The notes under the pieces: generated by a model
The model's input: the letters and a program-made list of their open reading frames with translations, nothing else
What the model was told of the DNA's origin: nothing
Databases searched by the model: none
Position numbers and translations under genes: made by a program
NCBI RefSeq assembly: GCF_014642075.1
Contig: NZ_BMIK01000009.1
Location: 62,001 to 126,000 of the forward strand
Reading direction: 5' to 3'
From: Parapedobacter defluvii
Lineage (GTDB): Bacteria > Bacteroidota > Bacteroidia > Sphingobacteriales > Sphingobacteriaceae
Length of the DNA: 64,000 nucleotides
Shown here: one piece after another, positions 41,500-50,460 of the stretch
Numbering within the stretch: the first letter of the stretch is position 1
Layout of the letters: each line of letters starts with the position of its first letter

Positions 41500-42567
41500 A
41501 TGTCTAAGACGAGTTTCAACAGTACCAATAAACCATTTGCCACTACACTCCGCGCGCGGGTGAACGACTATTTCAAGACGCGGCAGCTCTCCAATACGGG
41601 CAACCGCAAACTTTACATCAAAAGTATCCTGCTGGTATGCACCGCGATTGGCCTATATGTTGCTTTGCTTTCCCTATCCATGCCTGTATGGCTGTCCTGC
41701 CTGTTGTGCATCGTTCTTGGCGTTGCACTGGCGACTATCGGCTTCAACATCATGCATGAGGGAGGACATCAAAGTTTTTCTAAAAAGGCATGGATCAATA
41801 ACATTTCGGCGTATTCACTGAATATGCTGGGTGGCACCATCTATTTTTGGAAGCAGAAGCATAACATTAGCCACCATACATATACGAATGTCGATGGTCT
41901 TGATCACGACATTGAAGTCAAGTTTATGCGTATGCACACCGACCAACCCCGTTACTGGTTCCATCGGTTCCAGTTTGCCTACTGGTTCGTGCTGTACGGT
42001 ATCTCGTATATTGCCTGGGTACTGTTTCAGGACTTTGAGAAATATTTTTCGGGCAAAATGGGATCGCAGGCCGAACGCAAAACGATGCCGCTGCGCGAGC
42101 ATCTGATTTTTTGGGGCACCAAAGTGTGTTATGCGGCGGTATACCTGGTTATCCCCATTGTGGCCGTCGGTTGGTTCCCGGCACTTATCGGTTGGTTGAT
42201 CGTTGGGGTTTCCTGTGGGTTTTGTTTGGCAGTGGTTTTCCAGCTTGCTCACGTGGTGGAAGCGACCCAGTTTCCGGTGGCAGATGAAGAAAGCGGCAAG
42301 ATTGAACAGGAATGGATGGTGCACCAACTGAGTACCACGGCCAATTTTGCTACCGGAAGCCACACGGTATCATGGTTGCTGGGCGGACTCAACTTTCAGG
42401 TAGAACACCACCTGTTTCCACGCATCAGCCATGTGCATTATCCCGCCATCAACAAACTGGTCAAGGCTACGTGCGCAGAGTTCGGTGTGACGTATCTGGA
42501 ACACCGTACAATGGGGCAAGCCTTTGCATCCCATCTCCGCCATATTTATCGGCTGGGTAGAGGCTGA
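41500..42567 (+). CDS. Membrane fatty acid desaturase (front-end type)
   Basis: The 355-residue membrane protein has the three histidine boxes of fatty acid desaturases: HEGGH (about 89-93), HNISHH (about 121-126) and QVEHH (about 308-312); the Gln in the third box is typical of front-end (delta-5/6-like) enzymes. Four or more hydrophobic segments are present (for example SILLVCTAIGLYVALLSLSM). The enzyme would introduce a double bond in acyl chains using di-iron and ferredoxin or cytochrome electrons. Its position just after a cold-shock gene fits a role in membrane fluidity, but this is only context. Confidence 0.92.
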   Translation: MSKTSFNSTNKPFATTLRARVNDYFKTRQLSNTGNRKLYIKSILLVCTAIGLYVALLSLSMPVWLSCLLCIVLGVALATIGFNIMHEGGHQSFSKKAWINNISAYSLNMLGGTIYFWKQKHNISHHTYTNVDGLDHDIEVKFMRMHTDQPRYWFHRFQFAYWFVLYGISYIAWVLFQDFEKYFSGKMGSQAERKTMPLREHLIFWGTKVCYAAVYLVIPIVAVGWFPALIGWLIVGVSCGFCLAVVFQLAHVVEATQFPVADEESGKIEQEWMVHQLSTTANFATGSHTVSWLLGGLNFQVEHHLFPRISHVHYPAINKLVKATCAEFGVTYLEHRTMGQAFASHLRHIYRLGRG

Positions 42568-42659
42568 GGGTAAACGGCGGGTAAACCATCGGCCAGGCAT
42601 CCATTGCCGGGAGGCAGTATTTAACTTTTTTCCGTATTTTGCCGCCATAAAATGGCACC

Positions 42660-43694
42660 ATGGCTTATTCACTGTATTTACCCCAAAGGGGAAAGCGAGA
42701 TTTCCGGGGCAAAGCGATCCTGGCCGCCGACATTGGCGGTACCAAGACCAGTTTAGGTTTGTTTGAAGTGCAGGGTGATGTGCTTTCACTCGTGCGCGAA
42801 GCTACCTTTTCATCCAAAGCATATGCGACGTTCGAAGAGGTGGTAGCAAAATTCCTTGAAAACAATCCGGACGTTCCATACACCCTATCCATCGGTGTTG
42901 CGGGACCTGTTTTGGATAACCAGGTGAAGCTGACAAACCTCTCATGGGAGCTGGAGGGCCATCGGCTGGAACGTACGTTAGGTTTCGACCGTGTTGTCCT
43001 GCTCAATGACCTGGAAGCCACCGCCTATGGGTTGGCTGGCTTGGGGCCGGAAGATATCGCGACGGTATTCGATCCTGGGAGGATCATACTGGGCAACATG
43101 GCGATCCTTGCTCCCGGTACCGGGTTGGGCGAAGCAGGCTTGTTTTGGGATGGCGAGGCTTACCGCCCGTTTGCGACCGAGGGCGGACACAGTGATTTTG
43201 CTCCCCGAACAGCGCTTGACATTGAGCTACAGGGATACCTGAAGGAGATTACCGATATCGTGAGTTGGGAGCATGTAGTATCCGGTCCGGGTATCTCTCG
43301 GATTTACCGTTTCCTGCGCGATGTAAGAGGCCATAAAGAACCTGCGTGGCTGACTGAAAATTTCAAGAATAGCAGCGATCCCGCTGCCGTGATCAGCCAT
43401 GCGGCGATGCGTGAACTGGACGCTACCTGTATCAAGACCATGGAATTATTCGTAGGCTACATGGCACGTGAAGCCGCAAGCCAGGTACTGAAACACAAGG
43501 CTACGGCTGGGCTTCTACTGGGTGGGGGCATACCGCCCCGGATTTATCCGTTGCTGCGTAAGGAGTTGTTCCGCGAGCAGTTTATCCAAAACTCCAGCAT
43601 GGCAGAACTGCTGGAGGAAACGGCTATTAACGTGATATTAAATAGCAAGGCTGCGCTGATTGGAGCGGCTTACTTTGGTGCTTTCGGACAATAA
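42660..43694 (+). CDS. glk: Glucokinase
   Basis: The 344-residue protein matches the Glk (PF02685) family: phosphate-1 motif AADIGGTKTSLGL (about 21-33), SIGVAGPVLDNQ, NDLEATAYGLAGL, LAPGTGLGEAGLF and the C-terminal LLLGGGIPPRI. It phosphorylates glucose to glucose-6-phosphate using ATP at the entry to glycolysis. The first 20 residues (MAYSLYLPQRGKRDFRGKAI) are an extension; the canonical start would be near AADIGG. The gene is monocistronic between the desaturase and the convergent fluoride operon. Confidence 0.93.
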   Translation: MAYSLYLPQRGKRDFRGKAILAADIGGTKTSLGLFEVQGDVLSLVREATFSSKAYATFEEVVAKFLENNPDVPYTLSIGVAGPVLDNQVKLTNLSWELEGHRLERTLGFDRVVLLNDLEATAYGLAGLGPEDIATVFDPGRIILGNMAILAPGTGLGEAGLFWDGEAYRPFATEGGHSDFAPRTALDIELQGYLKEITDIVSWEHVVSGPGISRIYRFLRDVRGHKEPAWLTENFKNSSDPAAVISHAAMRELDATCIKTMELFVGYMAREAASQVLKHKATAGLLLGGGIPPRIYPLLRKELFREQFIQNSSMAELLEETAINVILNSKAALIGAAYFGAFGQ

Positions 43695-43707
43695 TGAAAT
43701 GATGCCC

Positions 43708-44148
43708 CTATTTCATCCGCGGTGTCGTGACCAGCACGGGTATTTCCGCATGCTTAATGACGTATTCTGCGATTGACCCAGTTAAGATCCGATTAAGCCC
43801 GCTGCGGCCATGCGTACCCATGACAATCATATCGGCCTCCCATTCCTTTGAGAGGTTGATGATTTCCTCTTCCGGTAAACCCTCGGGTGTGAAGCGATAT
43901 ACCTTATCTATCCCGTCGTACAGATCGATGTATTGGTTGATGGCATGTTCGGCTTCGGCCAGTAATAGGCTATGTTGCTGACGTTCGGTCGTGCCTAAGT
44001 CAGGGTTGGCCTGTTCTTGCATTTTGTTGACTGCGTAGAGAATGCCTACTTCGGCGTTCAGCTTACGGGCCATTTCAAAACCCACCCGTGCGGCTTTCAT
44101 CGAATAGGAACTATCGTCAACGGCGATGAGGATTCGTTTATAGTTCAT
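43708..44148 (-). CDS. Universal stress protein (UspA), last gene of fluoride operon
   Basis: The 146-residue protein has a single Usp domain: start MNYKRILIAVDDSSYSMKAA and the ATP-binding-type GTHGRSGLNRILTGSIAEYV (G-2x-G-9x-G-S/T pattern). It follows crcB by 7 bp and is therefore probably expressed with the fluoride genes. Usp proteins of this type usually bind ATP and contribute to stress survival. A specific link to fluoride is inferred only from the operon. Confidence 0.92.
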   Translation of the reverse strand: MNYKRILIAVDDSSYSMKAARVGFEMARKLNAEVGILYAVNKMQEQANPDLGTTERQQHSLLLAEAEHAINQYIDLYDGIDKVYRFTPEGLPEEEIINLSKEWEADMIVMGTHGRSGLNRILTGSIAEYVIKHAEIPVLVTTPRMK

Positions 44149-44155
44149 GGTATAT

Positions 44156-44527
44156 TCATTTGGTGAGCGTGGAACCCCAAAAAGTGGCTAATAGACCAAG
44201 TATTACACTAAAAAGAATATAAAGGGCAAAATAAAGGTAGTTGCCCTGCCGGAGCAGGCTAATGCCTTCGTATGAGAAACTAGAGAATGTCGTGTATCCA
44301 CCGCAAAAGCCCGTGATGAGAAAAAGACGCCACTCGATATTCATCCAACCCTGCCTTTCTGCGATGCCGTATAATATCCCGATCAGAAAACATCCGGAAA
44401 TATTAACGAGAAATGTCCCCGCGGGAAAGGTTACCGTTAGATAACGACTTATATAAAACTGGACGAGGTAACGGCAAATACTGCCCAAGCCACCTCCAAT
44501 CCAGATATACAACAGTACTTTTATCAT
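44156..44527 (-). CDS. crcB: Fluoride channel CrcB/Fluc
   Basis: The 123-residue protein has four membrane helices and the Fluc signatures GGGLGSICRYLV, GTFLVNISGCFLIG and the GFCGGYTTFSSFSYEG motif with the conserved Phe and Thr/Ser lining the pore. CrcB forms dual-topology dimers that let fluoride leave the cell. The gene follows DUF190 by 16 bp and precedes uspA by 7 bp in an operon whose leader carries a fluoride riboswitch. Confidence 0.95.
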   Translation of the reverse strand: MIKVLLYIWIGGGLGSICRYLVQFYISRYLTVTFPAGTFLVNISGCFLIGILYGIAERQGWMNIEWRLFLITGFCGGYTTFSSFSYEGISLLRQGNYLYFALYILFSVILGLLATFWGSTLTK

Positions 44528-44543
44528 CGCGCTTTAAACCTGC

Positions 44544-44912
44544 TTATTGGGCTTCCCAAAATTCAACCTCTTTGTAAATTACGACTTTTGATCGCAATAA
44601 TTCGGTATGTTTTAAGAAAAAAGCTTCCAGCTTTTCTCTTGTATCAATTAATTCAACACAGAGTGTCAGTTTCGAATGATCCCCTTCTGCACTGAACAAT
44701 TGGACAGGCCCCTGATTGCTGTAACCCGAATGGGTCTGATACACGGAAGCTTTCAGGATACCCTCCTTTTTTGCATCGGAAATGATATGTAGATAAGCCG
44801 ATTTTGGGAAAAGCTTCCTAAAGAGAGAACGCTCGCCATGCCTTAGCTTATGGGTTGGTTCTAGGTATATTTTTATTTTTCCCAATGCACGGGTTTTCAG
44901 TTTACTTTGCAT
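44544..44912 (-). CDS. DUF190 protein of the fluoride operon
   Basis: The 122-residue protein reads KIKIYLEPTHKLRHGERSLF then ISDAKKEGILKASVYQTHSG, the DUF190 pattern (a small ferredoxin-like fold). DUF190 genes are very often next to crcB in fluoride-responsive operons; the biochemical role is unknown, and a ligand- or subunit-binding regulatory role similar to PII-like proteins has been proposed. It lies 24 bp after the CLC gene and 16 bp before crcB. Confidence 0.9.
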   Translation of the reverse strand: MQSKLKTRALGKIKIYLEPTHKLRHGERSLFRKLFPKSAYLHIISDAKKEGILKASVYQTHSGYSNQGPVQLFSAEGDHSKLTLCVELIDTREKLEAFFLKHTELLRSKVVIYKEVEFWEAQ

Positions 44913-44936
44913 GTTCTTGTGTCCACTTGTGTTAGG

Positions 44937-46331
44937 TTACTTGTTTTTCTTTTTGCGCGCAATCCTGTATCGGGCCAACCTCCGGTTTAGGTAATGCTCC
45001 CGTCTTCTGTTTGCGTCAGCCAGCGAACCGTCCGCTGAAAAATAAGCATCGAATATCTTGGGTACTTCAATTCGCTGTGCCGTGTAAATTCCCGAATGGC
45101 CGCTGAAGAAATAGGCGGTGAAACAGGCGACGGCATAAAAAAGTGTGTATTCTCCTCCGAACAGTTCAATGCCCATCAGGGTACAGGCCAACGGCGTATT
45201 TGTAGCCCCGGAAAATACAGCAATGAAACCGAGGGCAGCAAATAAACTAACGGGGGCACTCATCAGACTAGATAGGGTGTTACCGAGCGTGGCGCCGATG
45301 TAAAAGAGGGGGGTTACTTCACCTCCTTTAAATCCGGTACCCAGGGTAAGGGTTGTGTAGATGGTTTTCCATAGCCAGCTCCAGCCATCGGCCCCATCCT
45401 GTTGGAAAGCAGACGGTATCGTTACAGCGCCCGGGTATTCCGCATCTACCCCTAGGCTCAGGTAGTCGGGTTTGCCGTTTAGCTGGCTGAGCAGGATGAT
45501 GATGATTCCCCCGATGACGGGAATCAACCACTTGATGGAAATAGCCTTTAGAAAAAAGGCTTTGATCCGGTGGGCCATCTCGGCAAAAAGGTAACTGGCA
45601 AGCCCGAAAGCGATTGAAGCGATGATTACTTTCAGTAACAACAGCAGATCGATGCCGAAGTACTCCGAAAGCCAGTATCCGGACGTAGTTTGGACGTAAT
45701 CGATGTGATAGTGGGTATGATGTACCTGCCAGGCCGACACCGATAGATCGCCAACAATACCTGCGATTAGACAGGGTAACAGGGCATCGTACCGTATCCG
45801 CCCGATGGCTAACACTTCCAATGCAAAAACAGCGCCGGTAAGCGGCGTACCGAATACCGCTCCGAAGCCAGCGGCGACACCCGAAGTCAGTACAATGGCC
45901 ATGTCACGCCCGCTTAGGCCAAACCATTTGCCGAATAGCTGGGCAACACTTCCACCAATCTGTACGGCGGTGCCCTCGCGTCCTGCCGACCCTCCGAAAA
46001 GGTGGGTAATAACCGTGGCAAACAACACAATTGGTGCCATACGTTTGGGCACTCCACCCCCAGGTTGATGGATCTCATCCATGATCAGGTTGTTGCCTTT
46101 TTCCGAGGATTTTCCAATAGACTTGTAGAGTAGATGGATGAGGACACCGGCTAAAGGCAAAAAAAGCAACAGCCACGGATGGTCAAACCGAAAATGAATT
46201 GCCAGGTTCAGCGACCATAAAAAAAAGGCAACCACACTGCCAATCACGACGGCAATCGGTATAACAATTAACGACCATTTGAAAAGCTGCTTGAATATCG
46301 ATACGTGTTCTATCCGGAAGAATTTATTCAT
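44937..46331 (-). CDS. CLC-F fluoride/proton antiporter
   Basis: The 464-residue CLC-family protein has the fluoride-type signature: the usual GSGIP motif is replaced by GNNLI (residues 79-83), and the gating segment is GREGT (117-121, gating Glu119) followed by VQIGGSVAQLFGKW. CLC-F antiporters expel fluoride in exchange for protons. Ten or so hydrophobic segments are visible. It is the first gene of an operon with DUF190, crcB and uspA, preceded by a fluoride riboswitch 218 bp upstream. Confidence 0.93.
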   Translation of the reverse strand: MNKFFRIEHVSIFKQLFKWSLIVIPIAVVIGSVVAFFLWSLNLAIHFRFDHPWLLLFLPLAGVLIHLLYKSIGKSSEKGNNLIMDEIHQPGGGVPKRMAPIVLFATVITHLFGGSAGREGTAVQIGGSVAQLFGKWFGLSGRDMAIVLTSGVAAGFGAVFGTPLTGAVFALEVLAIGRIRYDALLPCLIAGIVGDLSVSAWQVHHTHYHIDYVQTTSGYWLSEYFGIDLLLLLKVIIASIAFGLASYLFAEMAHRIKAFFLKAISIKWLIPVIGGIIIILLSQLNGKPDYLSLGVDAEYPGAVTIPSAFQQDGADGWSWLWKTIYTTLTLGTGFKGGEVTPLFYIGATLGNTLSSLMSAPVSLFAALGFIAVFSGATNTPLACTLMGIELFGGEYTLFYAVACFTAYFFSGHSGIYTAQRIEVPKIFDAYFSADGSLADANRRREHYLNRRLARYRIARKKKNK

Positions 46332-46521
46332 TTATTTTTCTGTTTAAGTGGGTTTGATTTTTTACGGGCATGCGATGCTGTCCCAAACCGATTAGAAGTC
46401 ACGGTGTCTCCAAATGGCGGAACAGCTAGGAAAAAACGGCAAAACGGAAACCGAGAGCAGGAGACAGGACTGAAAAGGATGTTAAGATTTCTGATTATGT
46501 ACATCTACAAACTTAAATAAG

Positions 46522-46537
46522 GGCCCCGCATTGGGCC
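46522..46537 (-). terminator. Hairpin after the riboswitch (possible expression platform)
   Basis: On the minus strand GGCCC-AATGCG-GGGCC forms a 5-bp GC hairpin about a dozen bases after the riboswitch end. The following sequence is U-poor (CTTATTTAAG), so it is a weak terminator at best. It may be the switching element. Confidence 0.35.
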
Positions 46538-46548
46538 GTTAACCAATC

Positions 46549-46599
46549 TGTAGACGCCATCAGCTTTTTAGGGCGGTTTAATAGGAAGGCATCATTTCC
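46549..46599 (-). promoter_or_regulatory. Fluoride riboswitch (crcB motif)
   Basis: Read on the minus strand, the RNA has P1 as GGAA/UUCC, loop AUGAUGCC, the joining AUUAAACCGCC, and the conserved GCUGAUGGC..CUAC end. GAUGCC in the loop pairs fully with GGCGUC near the 3' end (one G-U), forming the pseudoknot that traps fluoride. The P3 stem is weak (A-C mismatches). It lies in the leader of the CLC-F/DUF190/crcB/uspA operon, which fits its known targets. Confidence 0.88.
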
Positions 46600-46604
46600 T
46601 GTTC

Positions 46605-46634
46605 CAAAGGTAAATTAATTTTTGGTTATCCAAA
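46605..46634 (-). promoter_or_regulatory. Promoter of the fluoride operon
   Basis: On the minus strand TTTG (46631-46634) is followed after 18 bp by TACCTTTG (46605-46612), matching the Bacteroidota -33 TTTG / -7 TAnnTTTG consensus. The predicted start of transcription (about 46598-46601) coincides with the first base of the riboswitch P1 stem. Confidence 0.8.
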
Positions 46635-46796
46635 AAAAATGAAAGACGGGCCTATGTACGGCACGGGCTACACTTAACTGTTAAATTACGCTTATCTGTT
46701 AAATACTGCGTTTCATCGACCAAAGTAAACTGTCTGTGTGTCCGGATGGCGGATGGTGTCATCCTGTTCGATTTTTGGAGGAGATTAGTATAGTAT

Positions 46797-47777
46797 ATGA
46801 AGATTATCAAAGTTTTAGGCATGATCATGGGCGGTGTAGCCGTGTTTGTCACCATGGCCGGCATGTATGTGAATTGGTTTTATCCGCGGGTAGGCGAGGC
46901 ACCTTCGATTCAGGTGCCGCTTACCGTTTCTTCCATTGAGCGTGGCAGGTACCTCGCCAATCATGTTACGGTGTGCATGGATTGCCACAGTAAACGCGAT
47001 TGGACCGTGTTCAGCGGACCTATTGTGCCCGGGACGGAAGGAAGTGGTGGGGAAGTATTTAGCCGTGAGGCAGGCTTTCCCGGAGAGATTTACTCCAGCA
47101 ACCTTACCCCGCACAAGCTGGCGGACTGGACAGACGGTGAATTATACCGCGCAATATGTGCGGGGGTGGGGAAGGATGGCCGGGCCTTGTTTCCGTTGAT
47201 GGCTTACCGGCGTTTCGGACAGATGGCCAAAGAGGATGTATACAGCATCATGGCCTACATCCGGTCGCTCAAGCCGATTGAACAGGATCCACCGGTTTCC
47301 CGGTTGGATTTCCCCGTCAGCCTATTGAATAAATTAGGTCCGACCGAACCGGTACACGACGATCTTCCCGACAGTACCGATAGGGTACAGTATGGAAGTT
47401 ATTTGGTGAATGCGGCGGGTTGCGTAGACTGCCATAGTAAAGTAGACAAGGGAAGTGTTGTGGAAGGTACGGAATTTGGCGGTGGAATGGAATTTAGGCA
47501 GCCGGGCGGAATCATCAGGGCTCCAAACATTACCCGGCATGAAACGGCGGGAATAGGTGGCTGGACCCAGGAGCTGTTTGTGCAGAAATTTAAAAACTTT
47601 GATCCCTCCAGCCATACGTTGCCGAAATTGGGGAAGGATGACCTGATATCCCCCATGCCCTGGGCCATGTATGCCGGTATGACGGAGAATGATCTCGAAG
47701 CCATTTATGTTTTCCTTCGCAGCATGGAACCAAAGGATAACCGCGTCGTTGTCCGGGAGGCCGTTGGCCATCCATGA
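46797..47777 (+). CDS. Membrane-anchored dihaem cytochrome c
   Basis: The 326-residue protein has an N-terminal membrane anchor (about 1-28, IIKVLGMIMGGVAVFVTMAG) and two cytochrome c domains with CMDCH (residues 60-64) and CVDCH (209-213) haem motifs. Each is followed by an axial-ligand Met candidate (LFPLMAYRRFG and SPMPWAMYAGM). It resembles alcohol-dehydrogenase-type or gluconate-dehydrogenase-associated cytochromes, which pass electrons to the terminal oxidase. No dehydrogenase partner is next to it. Confidence 0.88.
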   Translation: MKIIKVLGMIMGGVAVFVTMAGMYVNWFYPRVGEAPSIQVPLTVSSIERGRYLANHVTVCMDCHSKRDWTVFSGPIVPGTEGSGGEVFSREAGFPGEIYSSNLTPHKLADWTDGELYRAICAGVGKDGRALFPLMAYRRFGQMAKEDVYSIMAYIRSLKPIEQDPPVSRLDFPVSLLNKLGPTEPVHDDLPDSTDRVQYGSYLVNAAGCVDCHSKVDKGSVVEGTEFGGGMEFRQPGGIIRAPNITRHETAGIGGWTQELFVQKFKNFDPSSHTLPKLGKDDLISPMPWAMYAGMTENDLEAIYVFLRSMEPKDNRVVVREAVGHP

Positions 47778-47791
47778 GGGGGCAATCGGGC

Positions 47792-48448
47792 TTAGCCATC
47801 GCCTGCCTGCAGCAACCCCATGCCGATGGCTTTTTTTACGAGCGTAACCGAATTGGGTACCTCAAACTTTTGCAGGAGATTGTAGCGGTGGCTTTCCACG
47901 GTTTGCATGCTGATAAAAAGCTTTGCGGAGATTTGCTGGGTGGTGAGCCCTTCGCTGATCCAATGCAATATTTCCTTCTCGCGCGAGGTGAGGCGAGGCA
48001 TTTTCTGAGCAATACCTGAGGAGGAAAAAATAAGCTCGCGGACTTCTTCGCTCATGACACACTGCCCTTTCAACACCTGTTCGATGGCGTTCCGCAAATC
48101 CTGGAAAGAAACATTTTTTAACAGGTAGCCGTTGGCGCCGTGGCTGAGCATCTCGTGGATGATGTGCTTCTCGGTATGGTTGCTGAGTGCGACAACCTTG
48201 TTTTTTTTGTGCATGCGGTGGATCGCTTGGCAAATTTCGATACCGCTTAGGCTACCCGGCAGGCTGATATCCAGGAATACGATATCAGAAGGGTGCTGCT
48301 GCAAAAAGTCCAGCGCATCCTGCCCGTTGTCAAAGGAGGCCAATACCACCACGTTTTCTATTTTTGCTAAAACGCTGGTAAGCCCCTCGACAAAGATTCC
48401 ATGGTCTTCAACCAACACAACGGTTATTTCATTTTTTTTCGGCGACAT
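47792..48448 (-). CDS. NarL/LuxR-family response regulator (second pair)
   Basis: ATG 48448 gives 218 residues; the longer frame to 48496 is not needed and overlaps the kinase. Receiver: Asp14/15 region (VLVEDHGIFVEGL) and phospho-acceptor Asp60 in VFLDISLPG, Lys in LLKNVSF. C-terminus: LuxR helix-turn-helix (TSREKEILHWISEGLTTQQI, FISMQTVESHRYNLLQKF). It overlaps the upstream TPR histidine kinase by 20 bp and is its cognate regulator. It lies convergent with the cytochrome gene, 14 bp apart. Confidence 0.92.
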   Translation of the reverse strand: MSPKKNEITVVLVEDHGIFVEGLTSVLAKIENVVVLASFDNGQDALDFLQQHPSDIVFLDISLPGSLSGIEICQAIHRMHKKNKVVALSNHTEKHIIHEMLSHGANGYLLKNVSFQDLRNAIEQVLKGQCVMSEEVRELIFSSSGIAQKMPRLTSREKEILHWISEGLTTQQISAKLFISMQTVESHRYNLLQKFEVPNSVTLVKKAIGMGLLQAGDG

Positions 48449-50381
48449 TGATTTCAATATTAACGATAACCCCTTTTTTCGGAACCGAATGCACATCGAT
48501 TTTTCCTTGCATGTATGCTACCCTTGACCGGATATTGCCCAATCCCATCCCATTTGTTTTCTTAGGATCGACATGTTGGGACATCCCCCTGCCATTGTCT
48601 TCGATGGTTATGTATACATGGTCCTGCACTTTGCTGCACTGTAAAAAAACTTCGGTGGCACCGGAATGTTTGGCTGCATTAGTCAGCAATTCCTGGACGA
48701 TCCGGTAAATCTCGATCTTCTGCTGTTGCGGTATGGCTTCACTTAGGTTTAATATTTCACAGGTGATCGCCATCTTGTCCGTAGTCATGACTTCGCACAG
48801 GTCCTTAATCGCATTGGCAAGACCTGACCTGATCAGTATTTCGGGAACCATGTTCCGTGCGATGCGCCGCAATTCATGTACGGAATCGTCCACCTGTGCA
48901 ATGATCTTTTCCAGCTCGACATGTTCCCCTTGCTGCTTATCGTGGTTGGCAACCGAAAGGTTCAGTTTGATCCCGGCTAATAGGCCACCCAAACCATCAT
49001 GCAAGTCCCGCGCAATGCGCTGGCGCTCTTTCTCTTCTCCCTGCAGCTGTGCTTTGGCAACCTGTATTTCCAGGTGTTGCTGGATGGCGTTGAGGCGTTG
49101 CGCCTCCCGCTTTTTCCGTTGCCGGTAGGCGTAGAAGGCAAACGCACCTACTAAGACAAATAAGCAGATCCCGAAATACAGAATAAGCCGTTGCACTTGG
49201 TTACGGTTTTGCAGGCGGAGCAGTTCCTTCTCCTTTTCCGCTACGCGGTATTTGGACTCCTGATCGGCAATGGCAACGGCGGTGCGCTTCATAAAGAAAC
49301 TGTCTGACACCTGTACGTACTCCATCAGCCGGTTGAACGCGGTATCATGCTGCCCTAATGCGGCTTCTGTCTTTGCCAGTTCAAACAATAGCAGTCTGAA
49401 ATTATTGGAGATCTCATAACCCTGCTGCAGGTTATAGGCTTTTTCGAGGAAGTGCTTGGCCTCGCCTAGCAACCCCTGCTGCTTATAGACCTGGGATTTT
49501 TCATAGGCAATACTAGCTTCGTCGTACGTACGCCGCAGTTGGTGGGCAATGGCCTCCCCTGTATCAAGGGCGGCGATGGCCTGCTTCCATTGTTTGCGCT
49601 TGGAATGATACATGCCCTCAACGAGGTAGTAGACGGGGAGGTAAGAAGAATCCCGGTCAACAGAAAGTATCTGGAAAGCTTGTGACAATGCTACTTGGGC
49701 GATGTGCAGGCTATCCTGCAGGATGTCTGATTTTGCCCTTTGTACGTAACATTCTGCAAGCAGGGAAGACGGTTCTCCGGCAGCGTTTAAGATGTCGATG
49801 GCTTTGTCATAATATTCGCCCGCCCGGGTATAATTTTTATAGTTCATGAAGACTGCGCCCAGATCCATGTAGTTCCATGCCACCCGTTTCTGGTCGCCCG
49901 CGGCTTGGGCATAGGGGATAGCCTTGGAAAGTATCAGATCGACAAAGGCTTCACTGTTGTCCTTACGTTGTTCCAATGCCCCATAGTTGTGCCACGTTCT
50001 GGACCGGTATTGCAGGGCTTCTTTTGATGAAAAATGCATTAACAGGCTATCTGCCGATAAGTAATCCTGTTGACTTTTTATCACGTCGTAACTGAAATAG
50101 GCACCGGCCCGGTAAAAATGGGCAAGCCCACGTAGAAAGGAATTTTTTGGGGTATATTGGAACGAGCGGTCGGCAAATTGAACGGATTGTGCGCTGTCCC
50201 GCTCTGACCAGTAGTCCGATAACTGGAAAAGCAGACGGGCTTTCGCACTGTCTGCCGCTGCCGCTGCCACCCGGGTCAGCAAGCTGTCCGTATAGGGGTT
50301 GCCCGTTTTTGATTGGGCATTTGCAGGCCAATCAAACGTCCACCCGGCAATTAGTACGGATATAGCGAGTATTGTTTTCAA
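48429..50381 (-). CDS. TPR-containing HisKA_3 sensor histidine kinase (second copy)
   Basis: The 650-residue kinase has a signal peptide (about 1-22, ending ANAQ), periplasmic TPR-like repeats (about 40-350), a membrane helix (about 399-419), and HisKA_3 with His461 (RIARDLHDGLGGLLAGIKLN). The HATPase domain has IEDNGRGM and GMGLGNIRSR. It is very similar in architecture and motifs to the kinase at 30796, so the two are paralogs. The regulator gene overlaps its end. Confidence 0.92.
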   Translation of the reverse strand: MKTILAISVLIAGWTFDWPANAQSKTGNPYTDSLLTRVAAAAADSAKARLLFQLSDYWSERDSAQSVQFADRSFQYTPKNSFLRGLAHFYRAGAYFSYDVIKSQQDYLSADSLLMHFSSKEALQYRSRTWHNYGALEQRKDNSEAFVDLILSKAIPYAQAAGDQKRVAWNYMDLGAVFMNYKNYTRAGEYYDKAIDILNAAGEPSSLLAECYVQRAKSDILQDSLHIAQVALSQAFQILSVDRDSSYLPVYYLVEGMYHSKRKQWKQAIAALDTGEAIAHQLRRTYDEASIAYEKSQVYKQQGLLGEAKHFLEKAYNLQQGYEISNNFRLLLFELAKTEAALGQHDTAFNRLMEYVQVSDSFFMKRTAVAIADQESKYRVAEKEKELLRLQNRNQVQRLILYFGICLFVLVGAFAFYAYRQRKKREAQRLNAIQQHLEIQVAKAQLQGEEKERQRIARDLHDGLGGLLAGIKLNLSVANHDKQQGEHVELEKIIAQVDDSVHELRRIARNMVPEILIRSGLANAIKDLCEVMTTDKMAITCEILNLSEAIPQQQKIEIYRIVQELLTNAAKHSGATEVFLQCSKVQDHVYITIEDNGRGMSQHVDPKKTNGMGLGNIRSRVAYMQGKIDVHSVPKKGVIVNIEINVAEKK

Positions 50382-50460
50382 GCAACTTCAATCTTTTTTT
50401 ATTGTGTGCGTTAATTTCGAAATTAATAATTAAAAGCACAAATGGGCTTGACCTCATCTT

